Source of the DNA: Prolixibacteraceae bacterium
GTDB lineage: Bacteria > Bacteroidota > Bacteroidia > Bacteroidales > Prolixibacteraceae
Assembly (NCBI GenBank): GCA_023229575.1
Contig: JALNYZ010000001.1
Coordinates: 62,001-126,000, forward strand
Length of the DNA stretch: 64,000 bases
Direction: 5' to 3'
Below, piece after piece: positions 1 through 8,924 of this stretch. Made by a program: the position numbers and the translations under genes. Within the stretch, counting starts at the first letter, position 1, and every line of letters starts with the position of its first letter. The notes beneath the pieces were generated by a model, which saw only the letters and a list, made by a program, of their open reading frames with translations, was not told the origin of the DNA and ran no database searches.

Positions 1-1
1 A

Positions 2-877
2 ATTGCATTCGTCGGAAAAAACGGCGAAGGAAAAACTACCATGGCGCGAATCCTGATGCAGCAACTCGAATGTACCGGGGAACAGCAATTGGGGCACAAT
101 GTCAAGATTGGGTATTTTGCCCAAAATCAGGCCTCCCTGTTGGATGAGGAACTTACTGCACTCGAAACCATAGATCAAATTGCAGTTGGAGACATCCGAA
201 CAAAAATAAGGGATATCCTGGGAGCCTTCATGTTCTCGGGCGAGGATGTGGACAAAAAAGTGAAAGTATTGTCCGGAGGCGAAAGATCAAGGCTGGCCAT
301 GATCCGTTTACTGCTCGAACCGGTTAATTTTCTGGTACTTGACGAACCAACAAACCATCTGGATATCCATTCGAAAGGTATTCTGAAAAAAGCATTGCTC
401 GACTTCGATGGAACACTTTTGTTGGTTTCGCATGACCGTGAATTTCTGGATGGCCTGGTCAATGTTGTTTATGAGTTCAAAAATAAAAAGATCAAACAGC
501 ACCTGGGTGGAATCTACGAATTTCTGCAGAAAAAAGAGCTTGACTCACTGCGTCAATTGGAAATCAACACTCCGTTAAAAAAAGGAAAAAAAGAACCAAT
601 CAAGGAGATAAGTGTTGTATCTTTTGAAGAACGCAAAGAGATCAATAAAATGATCAGCAAACTTGAAAAGCAGATTTCAGAGCTGGAAACCTATATCTCC
701 AAGCTTGAGAATGAGATCACCGTCACAGATATCTACATGACCGACCATCCCGAAAAAGTGGATGGTGATTTGCTGACCAAATACGAAGCCACCAAGAAAC
801 AATTGGATACGGAGCTAAGCAAATGGGCAGATCTGAACAGTGACCTGGAAAAATGGAACACAAAAAAACCTGAATAA
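2..877 (+). CDS. ABC-F family ATPase, 3' part (Uup/EttA-like)
   Basis: This is the C-terminal part of a soluble ABC-F protein, a family of ribosome-associated ATPases that act in translation rather than transport. The reading frame is open from base 2, so the true start lies left of the window and the ATG at 41 is internal. Visible features are the Walker A of the second ATPase domain (GKNGEGKTT, bases 20-46), the ABC signature LSGGERSRLA, Walker B (FLVLDEPTNHLDI) and the switch histidine in LLVSHDREFLDG. The tail is Lys-rich followed by a coiled coil (KLEKQISELETYISKLENE), as in Uup-type proteins. It has no membrane segments. rlmB starts 9 bases downstream, so the two are probably co-transcribed. 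The family is sure; the subfamily is not. Confidence 0.93.
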   Translation: MAFVGKNGEGKTTMARILMQQLECTGEQQLGHNVKIGYFAQNQASLLDEELTALETIDQIAVGDIRTKIRDILGAFMFSGEDVDKKVKVLSGGERSRLAMIRLLLEPVNFLVLDEPTNHLDIHSKGILKKALLDFDGTLLLVSHDREFLDGLVNVVYEFKNKKIKQHLGGIYEFLQKKELDSLRQLEINTPLKKGKKEPIKEISVVSFEERKEINKMISKLEKQISELETYISKLENEITVTDIYMTDHPEKVDGDLLTKYEATKKQLDTELSKWADLNSDLEKWNTKKPE

Positions 878-886
878 TAGGGAATT

Positions 887-1630
887 ATGGAAGATAAAAA
901 TTTTGTATTCGGATTGCACTCCACCATTGAAGCCATCAATGCCGGAAAAGAGATAGACCGTATATTGATCCGAAAAGGATTGCAGGGAGAATTGTACATG
1001 GATCTGATGAAACTGATCAGACAATTTGAAATTCCCTTCCAGCAGGTTCCGGTCGAACGCATTGACAGGGTAACGCGTAAAAACCACCAGGGTGTTGTAA
1101 CTTTTATCTCTCCCATTGCTTATCAACCCATTACCGGGATCATCCCGATGATTTTTGAGGAAGGGAAAAATCCACTTATTCTTGTACTTGATAGAATTAC
1201 AGACGTCAGAAACTTTGGTGCCATTGCAAGGTCTGCAGAAGTTGCGGGTGTTGATGCCATTCTGATTCCTGAAAAAGGGGCTGCCCAAATCAATGCCGAT
1301 GCCATCAAGACCTCTTCCGGGGCTTTACTTACCATTCCGGTTTGCAGGGAGAAAAACCTGATCAACGCGGTCAGGTTTTTGCAGAATTCGGGACTTAAAG
1401 TGATCGCAGCATCCGAAAAAGGAGAATTGAATTACTTTAGTTGTGATATGACAGTGCCATTGGCCATCGTGATGGGTTCGGAAGAAACAGGAATCGATTC
1501 GGCCATCTTAAAAATCGCAGACGAATGGACAAAAATACCCCAATTGGGCACCATTCAATCCCTGAACGTTTCGGTTGCAGCAGGAATTCTTCTTTTTGAA
1601 GCGGTCCGACAAAGGATATTAATCTGCTAG
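887..1630 (+). CDS. rlmB: 23S rRNA (guanosine-2'-O)-methyltransferase RlmB (TrmH/SpoU family)
   Basis: This 247-residue protein has the length and layout of RlmB, which 2'-O-methylates G2251 of 23S rRNA. The N-terminal SpoU substrate-binding domain begins FVFGLHSTIEAI. The SPOUT methyltransferase domain carries all three family motifs: motif 1 (DVRNFGAIARSAEVAG, with the catalytic Arg), motif 2 (IVMGSEETGI) and motif 3 (QSLNVSVAAGILLFE), which form the trefoil knot and S-adenosylmethionine pocket. It follows the ABC-F gene closely, so both products of this short operon act on the ribosome. A strong terminator lies just downstream. Confidence 0.92.
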   Translation: MEDKNFVFGLHSTIEAINAGKEIDRILIRKGLQGELYMDLMKLIRQFEIPFQQVPVERIDRVTRKNHQGVVTFISPIAYQPITGIIPMIFEEGKNPLILVLDRITDVRNFGAIARSAEVAGVDAILIPEKGAAQINADAIKTSSGALLTIPVCREKNLINAVRFLQNSGLKVIAASEKGELNYFSCDMTVPLAIVMGSEETGIDSAILKIADEWTKIPQLGTIQSLNVSVAAGILLFEAVRQRILIC

Positions 1631-1653
1631 ATTATCTGTACAATGGATACATT

Positions 1654-1690
1654 AAAGGATGGAAGGCAACTTTCATCCTTTTTTTATAAT
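1654..1690 (+). terminator. Intrinsic terminator after rlmB
   Basis: An imperfect stem AAAGGATGGAA / TTTCATCCTTT with a short ggcaac loop is followed by a run of T. It sits 24 bases after the rlmB stop codon and fits a rho-independent terminator on the + strand. Confidence 0.75.
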
Positions 1691-1961
1691 TTTTTATACA
1701 CCCCCTCCTTTTTTAAACAATTGCTTGAAATTTTATATGTTTTTTCAAGTTATACCCCCAATTTTTCGACAACTGTTTGTTAATTTATTATTAATTTGCG
1801 GACATACCCTCATATTTTTGCAATATATTCCAAAAAAAACAACTATTCTTGCAGGGACAACAAAAAAACAGGGGGGGGTATCCAAAAAAAAAACATTTTC
1901 TGATGTCAACCCAATAAATAGAAAATACTGAATCTTAATATTAATCTTAATTCTCAAAATC
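1691..1961. other. AT-rich intergenic region before the nitrogen operon
   Basis: No credible gene is visible: open frames here lack start context and consist of low-complexity Phe/Lys/Ile codons. The region holds long A and T runs and a G8 tract (about 1871-1878) preceded by A7, and an inverted match between tataccccc (about 1750) and gggggta (about 1874). It probably contains the promoter and leader of the porin-PII-AmtB genes. No clean TTTG-N19-TAnnTTTG promoter was found, although TATTTTTG occurs near 1813. Confidence 0.4.
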
Positions 1962-2621
1962 ATGAAAAAGAAAATTCTCTTATCAGTTTTTACGCTTTCG
2001 CTAATCCTTACTTTCAAGGTAAATGCACAGGAAAAGAATCCATGGACTACCGGAGTTGATATTTACAGCAGCTATGTTTGGCGCGGAACCAAATTTGGAA
2101 CCGGTCCGGCTATGCAACCCACTTTAAAATATAACAAAGGTGGATTCACAATTGGCGGCTGGGGCAACTACTGCTTTTCAGCCAACGAGGCAACTGAAGC
2201 AGATCTTTTTACCAGTTATGCAGTTGCACTTGGGAAAAGCTCCTCGCTTACCTTCAACCTGACCGATTACTATTTCCCGGGAGCAACCGCCCCCTATTTC
2301 ACCGGAACCTCACACTTTTTTGAACCGATGGTCAATCTTGGACTTGGAAAGTTAACTCTTACCGGAGCCTACATGTTCAATGCCAAAGACACTTACCTGG
2401 AAGCAGATTACGCAGTCGGTAATGTAACTCTCTTTGCCGCTGCCGGAGATGGTCTGTACACCAAGGATACCAAGTTCAACTTGTGTAATGTTGGAGTCAA
2501 AACAACAACAGCCATCAAGATTAATGACCACTTCACGATTCCTCTCAATGGCGCACTCATTCTGAATCCTTCTACCGAGCAGTTCAATATTGTAGTAGGA
2601 ATTACATTGGCCAACCAATAA
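1962..2621 (+). CDS. TorF-like outer-membrane porin (Gcw_chp family)
   Basis: A 219-residue exported protein with a signal peptide (MKKKILLSVFTLSLILTFKVNAQ) followed by alternating, aromatic-rich strands typical of a small beta-barrel. The sequence SSYVWRGTKFG near the mature N-terminus matches the signature of the Gcw_chp/TorF group of putative porins, whose substrates are unknown. Spacing to the PII gene is 54 bases and all three downstream genes run the same way, so it is probably expressed together with PII and AmtB. That suggests a role in nitrogen acquisition, which is inference. An ordinary structural barrel protein is the alternative. Confidence 0.7.
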   Translation: MKKKILLSVFTLSLILTFKVNAQEKNPWTTGVDIYSSYVWRGTKFGTGPAMQPTLKYNKGGFTIGGWGNYCFSANEATEADLFTSYAVALGKSSSLTFNLTDYYFPGATAPYFTGTSHFFEPMVNLGLGKLTLTGAYMFNAKDTYLEADYAVGNVTLFAAAGDGLYTKDTKFNLCNVGVKTTTAIKINDHFTIPLNGALILNPSTEQFNIVVGITLANQ

Positions 2622-2675
2622 ATTTTACTGCTGCGCTTTCAAAAAAGATTATCAATCACTTAAAAAAACAAAAAC

Positions 2676-3023
2676 ATGAAAAAGATTGAAGCAATTGTAA
2701 GAAAAACAAAGTTCGAAGAGGTACGTGCCGCATTGCACGAAGCGGACATTGATTTTTTGTCCTGGTGGGAAGTAAAAGGACAGGGAACAGCACGTCAAGG
2801 TCTTATCTTCAGAGGAATAGCCTACGATGTAAATTCAATAGCACGTATTTGTATCTCATTTGTAGTGCGCGATGTCAATGTAGAGAAGTCAATCGGCGCT
2901 ATTCTGCAATCGGCCTATACCGGAGAGAGTGGCGACGGAAGGATCTTCGTCTCAGAGATAGAACAGTCTATTCGGATCAGAACTGGTGATTCGGGAGATG
3001 AATCCTTGTACGATAAAAAATAG
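2676..3023 (+). CDS. P-II family nitrogen regulatory protein, divergent T-loop
   Basis: A 115-residue PII signal protein. PII trimers bind ATP/ADP and 2-oxoglutarate and, in the GlnK branch, block the AmtB channel. The fold signatures are present: N-terminal MKKIEAIVRK, B-loop TGESGDGR and C-loop IRIRTGD. The T-loop is unusual: it reads VKGQGTARQGLIFRGIAY, one residue shorter than E. coli GlnB. The residue at the position of Gln39 (Mg-ATP-2-oxoglutarate contact) is Ala by my alignment, and Tyr46 is Phe. Tyr50 lines up with the uridylylated Tyr51. amtB starts 33 bases downstream, the classical glnK-amtB arrangement. Confidence 0.9.
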   Translation: MKKIEAIVRKTKFEEVRAALHEADIDFLSWWEVKGQGTARQGLIFRGIAYDVNSIARICISFVVRDVNVEKSIGAILQSAYTGESGDGRIFVSEIEQSIRIRTGDSGDESLYDKK

Positions 3024-3056
3024 ATGATCTAAATATCAATCAAAAAATAAATCAAG

Positions 3057-4412
3057 ATGAAAAAATTAAAAAAATATACCGGGTTGCTACTACTCGGAAT
3101 AATAGCACCTTTTGCTCTTTTCGCTGCAGACACAACGACCCCTGAACCAGTTCCTTTTATAGATGCGGGGAATACAGCATGGATGATAGTCGCTACAGCA
3201 CTGGTTATGCTCATGACCATACCTGGCTTGGCTCTTTTCTACGGTGGATTGGTTCGCCAAAAAAACGTACTGAATATCCTAATGCAATGTTTCATTTTAA
3301 CAGCTGCAATTAGCCTTGAATGGGTACTATTTGGATACAGTCTTTCTTTTGGCTCTTCAAAAGGCGCCTTAGCCCCTTACATAGGTGGATTCGACTGGGC
3401 CTTTTTAAATGGAATTGGTATAAACGATGTTAGTCCATATTATATTTCCCAAGCTACAGCCCGGATTCCACATCTTTTGTTTGTACTGTTCCAATGTATG
3501 TTTGCCGTGATAACACCTGCCCTAATCATCGGGGCCTATGCTGAAAGAATCAGATTTAAAGGATTTCTATTATTTTCAATTTTATGGGCAATTTTCGTAT
3601 ACAATCCGGTGGCTCACTGGGTATGGTCAGCTGATGGCTGGTTATTCAAGCTTGGGGTTCTTGATTTTGCCGGAGGTACTGTCGTTCACATCAACGCAGG
3701 CATTGCAGCCCTGGTAATGACCTTGATGATTGGTTCCAGATCCAACTATGGCAATCACCCAACTCCACCTCACAATATTCCACTGGTTGTAATTGGGGCA
3801 GCCCTACTCTGGTTTGGATGGTTTGGATTCAACGCAGGAAGTGGTCTTGCCGCAGATGGGTTGGCGGTCAACGCATTCTTGACAACCCATATTGCCACTG
3901 CTACCGCCGCCATAACCTGGGTAATCCTTGACTGGATCCTGAATAAAAAACCAACAATCATTGGAATTTGTACTGCAGCTGTAGCTGGCTTGGTCGCTAT
4001 AACACCAGCTGCCGGATTTGTAGGGGTAACAGGTTCTATTGTAATTGGAATTTTGGTGGCAGTTGTTTGCTTCTTCATGGTATCCGTTGTGAAACACAAA
4101 TTTGGATACGATGATTCACTGGATGCTTTTGGTGTGCACGGAATTGGTGGAATTATCGGCGCTTTGGCAACAGGACTTCTGGCAACACCTACTGTTCAGT
4201 CAGCTTACAGCGGTCTTTTCTATGGCAACCCGAAACAGTTTTACCTTCAATTGATAGCAACAATTACCACCATCGTTTTCTCAGGCATTATGACATTTAT
4301 CCTCTTCAAAATTGTGGATAAACTGGTTGGTATTCGCGCTGGAAAAGCCGAAGAGATTGCCGGATTGGATATTACCCAACATAACGAAATAGCGTATTCA
4401 GAAAATGATTAA
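3057..4412 (+). CDS. amtB: Ammonium transporter AmtB
   Basis: A 451-residue Amt/Rh channel that conducts ammonium across the inner membrane. It has an N-terminal signal-like segment (MKKLKKYTGLLLLGIIAPFALFAAD) and about eleven further hydrophobic helices. The periplasmic recruitment Asp is in LDFAGGTVVH (D203), and the twin pore histidines are H211 (TVVHINAG) and H361 (FGVHGIGG). The cytoplasmic tail contains GLDITQHNEIAY, the conserved C-terminal motif that PII contacts. The gene follows PII by 33 bases and ends at a strong terminator. Confidence 0.95.
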   Translation: MKKLKKYTGLLLLGIIAPFALFAADTTTPEPVPFIDAGNTAWMIVATALVMLMTIPGLALFYGGLVRQKNVLNILMQCFILTAAISLEWVLFGYSLSFGSSKGALAPYIGGFDWAFLNGIGINDVSPYYISQATARIPHLLFVLFQCMFAVITPALIIGAYAERIRFKGFLLFSILWAIFVYNPVAHWVWSADGWLFKLGVLDFAGGTVVHINAGIAALVMTLMIGSRSNYGNHPTPPHNIPLVVIGAALLWFGWFGFNAGSGLAADGLAVNAFLTTHIATATAAITWVILDWILNKKPTIIGICTAAVAGLVAITPAAGFVGVTGSIVIGILVAVVCFFMVSVVKHKFGYDDSLDAFGVHGIGGIIGALATGLLATPTVQSAYSGLFYGNPKQFYLQLIATITTIVFSGIMTFILFKIVDKLVGIRAGKAEEIAGLDITQHNEIAYSEND

Positions 4413-4457
4413 GCGGTGAAGCACCTTGATCAATAGTTTAAATAGCCCATCATATTT

Positions 4458-4509
4458 TGGGGGCATAACTACAAAATTAGATTATATTGTAGTTATACCC
4501 CCATTTTTT
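4458..4509 (+). terminator. Strong intrinsic terminator after amtB
   Basis: A 17-base near-perfect stem (TGGGGGCATAACTACAA paired with TTGTAGTTATACCCCCA, one G:T mismatch) with a 12-base loop is followed by T7. It ends the porin-PII-amtB transcription unit. Confidence 0.9.
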
Positions 4510-4609
4510 TATTGTAGATTATAAATTTTATGTGTTTATTCGCATCAAATAATTAAAAACGTTCTTTTCTTCAGAATAAACAAATTTGTAGACGCTATCT
4601 GATATTGGT

Positions 4610-5074
4610 TCAAAAAATTGGTACTTCCCTTTTGAAGGTCTCTTCAAGGGAAATAAAGGTCTCGGTACTCGAAATACCCTGGATTTTTTGAATTTGGTCA
4701 CTCAGAACAGATTTTAAATGTTCGTTGTCCCTGGCATAAATCTTGGCAAAAATGGCATATTGACCCGTAATGTAGTGGCATTCAACAATTTCTTTAATCA
4801 ATCGGAGTTGTTCGGCTACCTCGGCATACAAGCTGCCCTTTTCTAAAAACAGGCCAATGTAGGAACAGGTTCTAAAGTCGATCTTCTTTGGGTCCACAGT
4901 GTATCCCGAGCCAACGATAACCCCCATCTCTGTCATGCGCGTTACACGTTGGTGCACGGCAGCCCTGGATATTCCGCAAGCTTCCGCAACATCTTTGAAA
5001 GGGATACGTGCATTTTTAGTAACAATATCCAAAATCTGGAGGTCGGTATCATCAAGCTGGTTTCTGAGTGTCAT
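4610..5074 (-). CDS. Lrp/AsnC family transcriptional regulator (1)
   Basis: A 154-residue feast/famine regulator. An N-terminal helix-turn-helix (LDDTDLQILDIVTKNARIPFKDVAEACGIS region, residues 7-50) precedes an AsnC effector/oligomerisation domain (VECHYITGQYAIFAKIYARD). It lies between two amt genes, is divergent from the second one (235 bases apart) and convergent with the first. This suggests it controls ammonium uptake in response to an amino acid. It is a clear paralogue of the regulator at 11.8 kb: both share PFKDVA/PFLEVA, AxHQRV, VECHxxTGQYAIF and TETFISLE. Confidence 0.92.
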   Translation of the reverse strand: MTLRNQLDDTDLQILDIVTKNARIPFKDVAEACGISRAAVHQRVTRMTEMGVIVGSGYTVDPKKIDFRTCSYIGLFLEKGSLYAEVAEQLRLIKEIVECHYITGQYAIFAKIYARDNEHLKSVLSDQIQKIQGISSTETFISLEETFKREVPIF

Positions 5075-5309
5075 GATTTAAAGATTTATTTTATGAAAAT
5101 TTTAGTACTTTTCTGGTCATACTGAAGGCAGTAGAGTCAGCTGAATACCAAACATCCACAATGACGATCTAAACAAAAATAGCTTAAATTTATTAATTTG
5201 TATAGACAATAGCAGGTTATCAAGACAAGTGAGCTTAAAACCATTCAATATTTTGGAAAAATGACATATTTAAGAATTTATAAAAGAAGAATAAACAAAT
5301 TATATACTT

Positions 5310-6632
5310 ATGAAAAAATCCTGGCAGATCTCACTGTTCCTTATCTTGATACTATCGTTGCTCGGAGTAATTATTTCCGGAAAAAACCCATTTGAGCTGG
5401 ATCCCAAGACCGTTCCCGGGGATGTAGCATGGATGCTAACCTCCACAGCGCTTGTACTTTTCATGACGCCAGGCCTTGCTTTTTTCTATGGCGGCATGAT
5501 CCAACCTAAAAACATCATATCTACCATGTTACAAAGCTTTGTCGCCATGGGTGTAGTGAGCATTGTATGGGTACTGATAGGATTTAGTTTGGCATTTGGC
5601 GATAGTATCGGTCCTGAAAAGTATGGCCTTTTCGGAAATCCTTTTACCTATCTTATGTTCAAAGGAGTTGGTGGAAACATCAATGCGGCTTTGGCTCCTA
5701 CCATTCCATTGGCCCTCTTTGCCATTTTTCAGATGAAATTTGCCATCATCACACCAGCGCTCATCACCGGTTCATTTGCCGGGAGGGTCAGATTTAGCGC
5801 TTACATCCTCTTCATTACCCTCTTCTCCATTTTTATCTATGCCCCATTGGCGCACTGGACCTGGCACCCGAATGGATTCTTGCGCAATTGGGGAGTCCTT
5901 GATTTTGCCGGTGGGACTGTTGTTCATATGTCAGCAGGATTTGCGGCGCTGGCCGGTGCGATGTTTCTTGGGCCAAGAAGGGATTACCAACAACAGTTTC
6001 ATCCAGCGAACATTCCTTTTGTCCTGCTTGGCGCCAGCATGTTATGGTTTGGTTGGTTTGGATTCAATGCAGGATCTGCGCTTGCAGCAAACTCGATAGC
6101 GACTGTCTCCCTGATGAATACAAACATTGCATCCGCAGCAGCCATGATCGGATTCATCCTGTTCGATGTTGCCATGGGCAGAAAACCATCGGCAATGGGA
6201 GCAGCCATTGGCCTTGTAGTGGGTTTGGTTGCCATTACTCCGGCTGCCGGATTTGTCAACCTGGGCGCTGCCATATTTATTGGATTGTTTGCCTCCTTTA
6301 TTTGCAACGTTGCCATCTCCTATCGGTCCAAAACATCGCTTGATGACACGCTGGACGTATTTCCCGCCCACGGCATGGGTGGTATTATCGGCATGTTACT
6401 TACAGCAGTTTTTGCCCAAGGTGTAGGCTTGTTCTATGGGGAGTATAAAACATTTTTGTTCCATCTGCTTACACTGGTGATCGTTGGCGTTTACACTTTT
6501 GGAGGTTCTTATTTGTTGTACAGGCTTACCGACAAAATCATTCCAATGAGAGTCTCCCCCAAATCAGAACGACTTGGCCTGGATATCACCCAGCATGACG
6601 AATCGTATGTAAATGAGCATGTCAGGGAATGA
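5310..6632 (+). CDS. Ammonium transporter (second Amt)
   Basis: A 440-residue second Amt protein, about as long as the first and built the same way. It keeps the recruitment Asp (D198 in VLDFAGGTVVH) and both pore histidines (H206, and H354 in FPAHGMGG), and ends with GLDITQHDESY, so PII could still dock on it. No PII gene is attached. The Lrp-type regulator is divergent upstream. Paralogous Amt proteins may differ in affinity or act as ammonium sensors, which cannot be told from sequence alone. Confidence 0.94.
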   Translation: MKKSWQISLFLILILSLLGVIISGKNPFELDPKTVPGDVAWMLTSTALVLFMTPGLAFFYGGMIQPKNIISTMLQSFVAMGVVSIVWVLIGFSLAFGDSIGPEKYGLFGNPFTYLMFKGVGGNINAALAPTIPLALFAIFQMKFAIITPALITGSFAGRVRFSAYILFITLFSIFIYAPLAHWTWHPNGFLRNWGVLDFAGGTVVHMSAGFAALAGAMFLGPRRDYQQQFHPANIPFVLLGASMLWFGWFGFNAGSALAANSIATVSLMNTNIASAAAMIGFILFDVAMGRKPSAMGAAIGLVVGLVAITPAAGFVNLGAAIFIGLFASFICNVAISYRSKTSLDDTLDVFPAHGMGGIIGMLLTAVFAQGVGLFYGEYKTFLFHLLTLVIVGVYTFGGSYLLYRLTDKIIPMRVSPKSERLGLDITQHDESYVNEHVRE

Positions 6633-6694
6633 TAATAACAACTGAAAGCAATATGTGAATAAGGTAGAATTAGAACTTGATGCTTTTAGGCTAT

Positions 6695-7234
6695 TCACTT
6701 TTCGCTATACACTGTATTATAGCTGTTCCTCATAACCTTGCTCCAATCTATCTCTTTGTTACTCAAAGGAGGACGATCGGCAGCTTTATACCCTATTCCA
6801 ACGATTGATAGAACTTCAAGATGTTCGGGAATATTGAGCAGGTTGCTAATAAATTCATTGGCTGTCTGATCATCATCGTGGTAACGACGGTGAATCTGCA
6901 CCCAACAGGAACCCAGTCCCAAACCTTCCGCTGCAAGCTGAAGAATAATGGATGCAATGGAGCAATCCTCAATCCAAATATCACTCTTGGTTTTATCACC
7001 GGCAACAACAACGGCAAGGGGAGCGTGTTTCAGCAGGCAGGCGCCATGTGGTTTAGCCACAGAAAGCTGGCTTAGCAACTCCGGATCATCAACAACAACA
7101 AACTCCCAGGGCTGACTATTCTTAGAAGATGGCGAATGCAATCCTGCTTTTAATAGTTGATGGATGATTTCATCGTCAATCTTTTTTTCACTGAATTTTC
7201 GGGTACTCCGGCGGTTATAAAGGATTTCAAGCAT
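6695..7234 (-). CDS. Nitroreductase family protein
   Basis: A 179-residue FMN-dependent oxidoreductase of the NfsA/NfsB-like fold. The N-terminal FMN-phosphate motif NRRSTRKFSEK, the SPSSKNSQPWEFVVV segment and the AAEGLGLGSCWVQIH segment are all diagnostic of small bacterial nitroreductases. These are cytosolic NAD(P)H-dependent enzymes with broad substrates; the physiological one is unknown. The gene is convergent with the second amt gene and stands alone. Confidence 0.9.
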   Translation of the reverse strand: MLEILYNRRSTRKFSEKKIDDEIIHQLLKAGLHSPSSKNSQPWEFVVVDDPELLSQLSVAKPHGACLLKHAPLAVVVAGDKTKSDIWIEDCSIASIILQLAAEGLGLGSCWVQIHRRYHDDDQTANEFISNLLNIPEHLEVLSIVGIGYKAADRPPLSNKEIDWSKVMRNSYNTVYSEK

Positions 7235-7383
7235 GGTTTGGTTTTATTTGCAAAAATAGAAACCAAATTGATTCACCGCTACCTATTTATCATTTATTTT
7301 CAGAAACCGCAAAGAAATTGACTTGATGGTAAAAAAAACATTTAAAATATCACTTATATCCAACTTTACAGCAAAATCAATGA

Positions 7384-7785
7384 TCAACGACGAATAAATC
7401 TGACAGACACCTGGTCAACCAGTAAAAGTAACGATATGGCAACCAAACAAGTCAAAAACGTGGGAGACAGATTAGTCAAAGCCTTGGTTACCAAATTGAA
7501 TGGTTTTAAAAATTGTGTAAAATCAATGCTGTACAATGGTTGTAAAACAGAGGGTGCCTCACCACCTGGAAAATAGTTGCGGAGAATTGCAACGCCTATA
7601 CCCAGCAACAAAAGACCAAACGCAATCTTCAACCAACCATGAATGCTTATTAAAGGTTGGTACACCGTTGATGTTTTCTTCATCTCCAGGCTCACACGGT
7701 CCATGACTTTTCTTGTAAAATCCTGTGATGGTTCCTCCCTTGGAAGCCCCTTCATGAATTCCCGGAGTTTATCCTGTTTGCTCAT
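7384..7785 (-). CDS. Small membrane protein downstream of ECF sigma factor (putative anti-sigma partner)
   Basis: About 133 residues from the ATG at 7785; the frame opens upstream at a TTG that is a less likely start. It has a charged cytosolic N-terminus (SKQDKLREFMKGLPREEPS), one transmembrane helix (KIAFGLLLLGIGVAIL) and a second near the C-terminus (FLTCLVAISLLLLVDQV). It follows the sigma-factor gene by 57 bases in the same direction. The layout resembles an anti-sigma factor, but no zinc-binding HxxxCxxC motif is present, so the role is inference from position. Confidence 0.6.
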   Translation of the reverse strand: MSKQDKLREFMKGLPREEPSQDFTRKVMDRVSLEMKKTSTVYQPLISIHGWLKIAFGLLLLGIGVAILRNYFPGGEAPSVLQPLYSIDFTQFLKPFNLVTKALTNLSPTFLTCLVAISLLLLVDQVSVRFIRR

Positions 7786-7842
7786 CTTGTAAATTTTTTC
7801 TTTCAAATTAATATCTGTGACCTTCCAATCTCATATTATCAG

Positions 7843-8415
7843 CTATAGCAGAGCACCTTCGCATTTCAGCAAGCTGTGAAGCTGACCATAAAGTTTCTTC
7901 CTGCTCCTGAAGAGTTTTACCTTCACGTTGGATGCAGACAACTCCACAATAGAAGCTATCTCCTCAACCGGAAGATCTTCAAAATAGTAAAGGTTCAAAA
8001 TCACCTTTTCGTCCGGGTCTAAGCGTTCCATGGCTTTATGAAGCTGAACCGAACGCTCTTCTGAACTTAGCTGACCAACAGCATTTTCAGTATCCAGCAT
8101 TTCAGTGTCCGATAATTTATACTCTTCCAGGCTTACCACATTTGTCTTTTTCTCCCTGACTTTTGATATGGCAGTGGTATAAACAATCCGAAAAAACCAT
8201 GTTTTAAAAGCGGCGCTTCCCTTAAAACTATCCAGCGACCTGTAAGCCTTGATGAATGCATCCTGTGCACATTCTTCGGCATCTTCCCATCTGCCGATAA
8301 TTTTCATGGAAAGGGAAAAGGCCATATGCTTGTATTTTTCTACAAGCTGAGCAAAGGAACCGGCATCTCCTTCCAGTACTTTTGCGATGTAATATGTATC
8401 ACTTTTTCGATCCAT
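7843..8415 (-). CDS. RNA polymerase ECF sigma factor (RpoE-like)
   Basis: About 190 residues from the ATG at 8415 (a GTG 15 bases earlier is also in frame). Sigma region 2 is present (FAQLVEKYKHMAFSLSMKI, DAEECAQDAFIKAYRSL, AFKTWFFRIVYTTAI). Region 4 carries the helix-turn-helix (LPVEEIASIVELSASNVKVKLFRSRKKL). It would direct RNA polymerase to a small regulon, often one for envelope stress. The following gene encodes a small membrane protein that may hold it inactive. Confidence 0.93.
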   Translation of the reverse strand: MDRKSDTYYIAKVLEGDAGSFAQLVEKYKHMAFSLSMKIIGRWEDAEECAQDAFIKAYRSLDSFKGSAAFKTWFFRIVYTTAISKVREKKTNVVSLEEYKLSDTEMLDTENAVGQLSSEERSVQLHKAMERLDPDEKVILNLYYFEDLPVEEIASIVELSASNVKVKLFRSRKKLYGQLHSLLKCEGALL

Positions 8416-8550
8416 CACCACATTAGACACAAGATACGGTTAATCGGTTACAAAATAAAACCTATTCCCAATTATTTTTTTTGAAACCTGTAACCATGTC
8501 TTAAAGCATGCGTCAAATGGGCAAATGTCAAACCATTAAAATTTAACACC

Positions 8551-8895
8551 ATGCTTACAGCAATTTTAGTTCCACTGGCCTCTTTTGCCATGGTATTCGG
8601 AATCATTTATGTCATTGTTACCGCCAAGAACCGCGAAAGGATGCTGCTGATCGAAAAAGGGGCAGATCCAAAACTGTTCGAATCCGTTAAAACACCATCC
8701 AGTGGTGGAATTCTCAAATGGGGATTGTTCCTGGTTGGAATCGGGATGGGCATTTTTTGCGGATCACTTCTTGCAGGGACCGGAATGAATGAAACTGCCG
8801 CCTATTTTTCAATGATATGCCTTTTTGGGGGCGGCGGACTCCTGATTGCCTACAGGATTGAGCAAAAGCAAATTAACCAAAAAGAGAAGCAATAA
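8551..8895 (+). CDS. DUF6249-type small membrane protein
   Basis: A 114-residue protein with three hydrophobic helices (residues about 3-24, 54-75 and 84-100) and the motif KNRERMLLIEKGADPKLF after the first helix. That motif and layout are seen in DUF6249 proteins, which are frequent beside ECF sigma factors in Bacteroidota. It is divergent from the sigma gene with about 135 bases between them, which would fit control by that sigma factor (inference). The biochemical function is unknown. Confidence 0.7.
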   Translation: MLTAILVPLASFAMVFGIIYVIVTAKNRERMLLIEKGADPKLFESVKTPSSGGILKWGLFLVGIGMGIFCGSLLAGTGMNETAAYFSMICLFGGGGLLIAYRIEQKQINQKEKQ

Positions 8896-8924
8896 TTGGA
8901 GCAATGTCTTTGTCCGCCTTTAAA

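Noticed and set aside
1659..1931. 90-residue plus-strand open frame after rlmB
   Set aside because: Low-complexity Phe/Ile/Lys content, overlaps a terminator, no start context or family likeness.
7783..7806. TTG-started longer form of the anti-sigma-like protein
   Set aside because: The ATG at 7785 gives a normal N-terminus; the TTG adds only MKEKIYK.
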